Source: Rhizobium leguminosarum (GTDB lineage Bacteria > Pseudomonadota > Alphaproteobacteria > Rhizobiales > Rhizobiaceae). From it: 64,000 bases of DNA. The stretch's first letter is position 1. Each line of letters begins with the position of its first letter. The position numbers and the translations under genes are program-made. Location of the stretch: positions 186,001-250,000 of the forward strand of contig NZ_MZMU01000010.1 of assembly GCF_004123835.1 (NCBI RefSeq), written 5' to 3'. This document shows positions 61,131 through 64,000 of this stretch, piece by piece. The notes beneath the pieces are model-generated. The model was not told the DNA's origin. It did not search any database and saw nothing but the letters and a program-made list of their open reading frames with translations.

Positions 61131-61530
61131 TGCTGCATAATTCAAAGTATTACAGTGGCCGCCGCATGCTGTATCGGACGCCAAGTCCGGCATGCGCTGT
61201 GCAGGATCGGCTTTACATCGCGTTTGCCAACGCCAACCCCTCGGATTACCTCCGCCTGCCGGCCCACCGCGTGGTGGAACTGGGCCCTCACGTTACTATT
61301 TGATGGGTGCGGACCTCGTTCCTTACGCGGGTGTCCGCGCCGTGATTGGTCCGCCACTCCGTCCTCCGTCATGCTCGGCCTTGAGCCGAGCATCCATACC
61401 GCACCCACCAGCAGCTGCGGCATGGGTCCTCGGCTCAAGGCCGAGGACGACGGAGATTGGGGATGCGTTCCCGCCGATCTCCCTCTGGTTTAAGTCCTCT
61501 GCGCGTCTTTTCAGACACGCGGCGCTGTAA
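61131..61530. repeat. RIME1 split by about 340 bp of inserted repeat DNA
   Basis: The left RIME part (CTGCATAATTCAAAGTATTA to 61157) and right part (GTCCTCTGCGCGTC through ACACGCGGCGCTGTAA, 61494-61530) are contiguous in other RIME copies but here separated by 61158-61493. The insert has no gene. It carries a 17-bp inverted repeat pair (61374-61390 and 61429-61445). This accounts for the gene-free stretch 61108-61510. Confidence 0.65.
61374..61445. repeat. Inverted repeat pair in the inserted segment
   Basis: CTCGGCCTTGAGCCGAG (61374-61390) and its exact reverse complement CTCGGCTCAAGGCCGAG (61429-61445) are separated by 38 bp. Each arm is also a small palindrome. The flanks (CGTCATG... and ...GACGACGG) resemble dispersed alphaproteobacterial extragenic palindromes. 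Confidence 0.7.
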
Positions 61531-62773
61531 GCGCCAGCCGCCGCTTCGCCATCGCCAGAAGCCCGTGCGCCGCGACGCGCTCGGCATAGTCCCGATAGGC
61601 AGGATCCCGGCTCAGCATGCGTTCTTCCGCTCGCGCGCGCAGCAGGTAGATAAGACTGACGATCGCCAGCATGCCGGCCCGGGCAAGCCCTTCCGCAAGG
61701 CCGCTGGCGAGGAAACCTGGGATCGCAACCAGCCACCAGGCGATGTTCTTCGAGACATAGGCCGGATGCTTCATGAAGCGATAGGGGCCCGATGTGATGA
61801 TGCCGCGATGCGTGAGATTTGAAAATCGCGGCCCGAAAGCGACGGTCGCCCAGACATAGATGACGGTGCAGAACAGCGTCGCGACGCTCCAGAAGATAAA
61901 GACGGCCGAGCCTTCCTGGATCACGGTCTCCCAGCCCGGCCCCTCGCCATAGGGCACGAAGGCATGCGAGATGGCAGGGAAGAACGGCTCATAACAGATG
62001 AGGCAGACGAGCCAGCCGAGTGCCGTCGTCTCCGTTGCCCTGACATGCCATCCGAAAAGCTTGAAAGTCGCGACATAGCCGCCGGCGGCAAGCACGACGT
62101 CGACAAGAAAGGCGAGCTGCAAGAGGCCTTCGAACCAGGCCGCCGAGAGCGGCGGAAACGCCCAGGCCGGCTTCTCGGCAAGATTGGAAAGAGCTGCCAT
62201 GCCGCCCGAGAACATCAGGACGAGAAAGAAGCACTTGATCGCAAGCAGGCGCAATGCGAACAGCACGTCCTCCTCGCGAAAATCCTGCATCAACACCGCG
62301 CGCCCGACCTGATTGAGATAATCGTCGGGCTCCTCCGCGACCAGATCGGTGACCGCGACGTAGAGCATGGTTGCGCCGGCAAGTGCGATGGAAAGGGGAA
62401 TAGTGGTGTGGCCAGCCTCGACGATCCATCGGACCGCCGACGACTGCGTGAAAAACGGAAAGACCGAACAGGCGATGACGACCACGCCAAGCAGCGCGGC
62501 GAGGCCCACAAGCTTCGTTCCGATGCGACGCCAGAAAATGGCGGGAGCCTCGTCTCGTCTCTTTCGCGATACCCAGGTCGAACGAGCAGCGAATGTGCCG
62601 TCGACGGCGATCCACGCCAGGAGAAGGCAGAACACGGCAAGCGCCATTGCCTTGCCGGGCTCAAGCTGGAGATAGGTCGAGAGCGAAATGCCGATAAGAA
62701 CTCCGGCAAGGGTCGCCGCCTGGCTCACAAGAGGGCTGCCGGTCTCGGTATCCCTGTCCTGCGGTATCGGCAC
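61511..62773 (-). CDS. ICMT-like integral membrane methyltransferase
   Basis: A 420-residue polytopic membrane protein with about nine hydrophobic helices. The C-terminus has the isoprenylcysteine carboxylmethyltransferase pattern: GIITSGPYRFMKHPAYVSKN (cofactor/His-Pro motif) and RARAEERMLSRDPAYRDYAE. Bacterial relatives methylate isoprenoid-linked or lipid substrates using SAM; the substrate here is unknown. The long N-terminal extension of about 270 residues is larger than in typical ICMT-like proteins. It lies 17 bp after the S74-like gene, so it is probably cotranscribed. Confidence 0.8.
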   Translation of the reverse strand: MPIPQDRDTETGSPLVSQAATLAGVLIGISLSTYLQLEPGKAMALAVFCLLLAWIAVDGTFAARSTWVSRKRRDEAPAIFWRRIGTKLVGLAALLGVVVIACSVFPFFTQSSAVRWIVEAGHTTIPLSIALAGATMLYVAVTDLVAEEPDDYLNQVGRAVLMQDFREEDVLFALRLLAIKCFFLVLMFSGGMAALSNLAEKPAWAFPPLSAAWFEGLLQLAFLVDVVLAAGGYVATFKLFGWHVRATETTALGWLVCLICYEPFFPAISHAFVPYGEGPGWETVIQEGSAVFIFWSVATLFCTVIYVWATVAFGPRFSNLTHRGIITSGPYRFMKHPAYVSKNIAWWLVAIPGFLASGLAEGLARAGMLAIVSLIYLLRARAEERMLSRDPAYRDYAERVAAHGLLAMAKRRLALTAPRV

Positions 62774-62790
62774 GCGCTCGGCCTTCTCGA

Positions 62791-63438
62791 TTACATTGCC
62801 GGCTGAACGGAGCCCCGAGAGCGTTTCCGTGCCGCCCGAGTCGCAAGCGCCATCGCTGCTTCAGCGGTCAGCGAAGACGCATCCTCCGGCAGCGAGATCA
62901 TCGCAATATCGAGCTTGTCGTAATCGACCATGTAGTAACCCGATGCGGTTTCGATAACTGCCCCAGGCCTGATCGCCAATAGATCCTGCGCCATCGTGCC
63001 GACGAACAGCGGGCCGCCCCAGATGTAGCGGAAGGCATAGACTGGTATGCCCTCGGCCGAGGTGCCGAGCCGACGAATATCGGTCTTCAGGCGGCGATCG
63101 GACCAGCCCCCGCTGGAACTCGATGAACTGCTGGAGCTGGATGAACTGCTCGAACCAGAAGAACCGCTAGAGCCAGAGCCGCCACCCATGCCGCCGCCGC
63201 CGGAATTCCCACTGGAACTGTTCTCGGAGCGAGCGAAAGCCGGTTGATTGCTCGTTGTGGGCACTCTTCTGACGGTGGACGCGGTTCTCCTGGTCGGCGT
63301 GGCGCTCCTGGCCGCCGGCTCTTCGCTGGCGAACAGCGTCCTGGCGCCAGGATCGAAGATGCAGCTCTGCAGGATTGCGCCTGAGCCTGCGATGAATGTC
63401 GAGCACAATAGGACACGGATGATTAGCTTGCTGTTCAT
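62791..63438 (-). CDS. Putative lipoprotein with peptidase S74 (ICA)-like domain
   Basis: A 215-residue protein. The N-terminal signal has Cys26 in ILQSCIFD as a probable lipidation site, though the lipobox is imperfect. A Gly/Ser tract at about 76-110 (GGGGMGGGSGSSGSSG then poly-Ser) leads to SDRRLKTDIRRLGTSAEGIP, YAFRYIWGGPLFVGTMAQDL and YYMVDYDKLDI. This is the pattern of the intramolecular chaperone/S74 region of phage tailspikes (SDxRLKxxI with catalytic Ser/Lys). In non-phage proteins it may act in trimer formation. Upstream of the methyltransferase on the same strand; downstream of the Sel1 gene. Confidence 0.75.
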   Translation of the reverse strand: MNSKLIIRVLLCSTFIAGSGAILQSCIFDPGARTLFASEEPAARSATPTRRTASTVRRVPTTSNQPAFARSENSSSGNSGGGGMGGGSGSSGSSGSSSSSSSSSSSSSSGGWSDRRLKTDIRRLGTSAEGIPVYAFRYIWGGPLFVGTMAQDLLAIRPGAVIETASGYYMVDYDKLDIAMISLPEDASSLTAEAAMALATRAARKRSRGSVQPAM

Positions 63439-63462
63439 GTAGGGCGCCCCCGGACCGCCGTT

Positions 63463-64000
63463 TCAGAAGAGATCGTACCTCGGATTTCGTTTTACCCAGG
63501 TCGCCTTGGCGAGCTTGACGAGCCTGTCATCGAGCGACTTGGTCTTCGGAATTGCCTTTTTTTCCTGAGCGGTCAGCTCGGCGGCAAAGGCTGTCTCCGC
63601 TTTTTTCTTCGCGGCGCCAGGCATCCTCTTGAGTTCCGCCAGCGCCTGGTTCTTCGGATCGCCGCTGCCCGGCATGTTGATGGCGGTCGCCAGCGCGAAA
63701 TAACGGGACGCGATCGCAAGGCTGTCAGCGTCCGCACCCTCTTCCTTCGCGAGCATCGCGCGGTCGAGAGCACCCCAATAATCGCCGCGTTCCGCGCCCA
63801 TCTCCAGCCACTTCACCGCTTCCGCCTTGTCCGCGGCAACGCCGATACCGTCGCGATACATGCGCCCGAGGTTTGTCGGCGCATAGGGCTGACCGCCCTC
63901 CGCCGCCCGCGTGAAAAGGTCGAGCGCTTTCGGGAGATCCTCCGGAGCGCCTTTTCCGAAACGGTAGACGAGCGCGAGATTGTTCAGCGAATAGATGTCG
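63463..64000 (-). CDS. Sel1-repeat protein (5' end outside window)
   Basis: At least 179 residues are visible in frame to the window edge. Sel1/TPR-type repeats: AKYA-type NNLALVYRFGKGAPEDLPKA, then PTNLGRMYRDGIGVAADKAE and AVKWLEMGAERGDYWGAL. The C-terminal 90 residues are helical with no repeat and end RNPRYDLF. Sel1 proteins act as scaffolds in envelope signalling or assembly. It lies 24 bp upstream of the S74-like lipoprotein gene, so the three minus-strand genes to 61511 may form one unit. Confidence 0.85.
   Translation of the reverse strand, partial: DIYSLNNLALVYRFGKGAPEDLPKALDLFTRAAEGGQPYAPTNLGRMYRDGIGVAADKAEAVKWLEMGAERGDYWGALDRAMLAKEEGADADSLAIASRYFALATAINMPGSGDPKNQALAELKRMPGAAKKKAETAFAAELTAQEKKAIPKTKSLDDRLVKLAKATWVKRNPRYDLF

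Overview
The window looks like part of a large replicon of a fast-growing Rhizobium (R. leguminosarum / R. etli group). The evidence is high GC, codon usage, copies of the rhizobial mosaic repeat RIME1, and minCDE genes, which in this genus sit on a large plasmid/chromid rather than the main chromosome. The plasmid assignment is inference; no replication genes are in view.

Layout. (1) 1-26 kb is a near-complete pathway for methylated amines: an APC permease, trimethylamine-N-oxide demethylase (tdm), trimethylamine monooxygenase (tmm), dimethylamine monooxygenase with its accessory GcvT protein (dmmDABC), purU, gamma-glutamylmethylamide synthetase (gmaS), N-methylglutamate synthase (mgsABC), two regulators (XRE-cupin and GATase1-AraC), and the divergent N-methylglutamate dehydrogenase operon mgdABCD. 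Together they convert TMA to TMAO, DMA, MMA, gamma-glutamylmethylamide, N-methylglutamate and finally glutamate, with C1 units passed to tetrahydrofolate. Between tdm and tmm lie a cold-shock gene, two small genes, minCDE and a frameshifted PAS/chemoreceptor-like gene, with RIME repeats scattered among them.

(2) 26-32 kb is a type I secretion locus: two RTX-like proteins, an HlyD-type adaptor, an ABC exporter whose frame is broken inside the Walker A motif, and an orphan LuxR-type regulator.

(3) 32.5-44.7 kb is a Tad/Flp-type pilus locus with two CpaF ATPases (one divergent and preceded by a 43-residue hydrophobic ORF), a pilin-like protein, a prepilin peptidase, TadE/G-like proteins, CpaB, TadB, TadC and an FHA protein. 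No secretin or TadZ/CpaE gene is present.

(4) 44.9-48.1 kb is a small accessory patch: an Rmf/CrpP-like protein, an unknown gene, a frameshifted gene, an EamA transporter and a DUF982 protein.

(5) 48.3-58.0 kb is one minus-strand operon I consider the most unusual part: a DUF4384-OmpA protein, an exported caspase-like protease, a trypsin fused to a caspase-like domain that has lost its catalytic His, a serpin, and a membrane pseudokinase fused to a formylglycine-generating-enzyme-like domain. It reads as an envelope-located proteolytic cascade with its own inhibitor.

(6) 58.2-64 kb holds unknown proteins, an NlpC/P60-like exported protein, an ICMT-like membrane methyltransferase, a putative lipoprotein with a peptidase-S74-like motif and a partial Sel1-repeat protein, plus a RIME split by about 340 bp of other repeat sequence.
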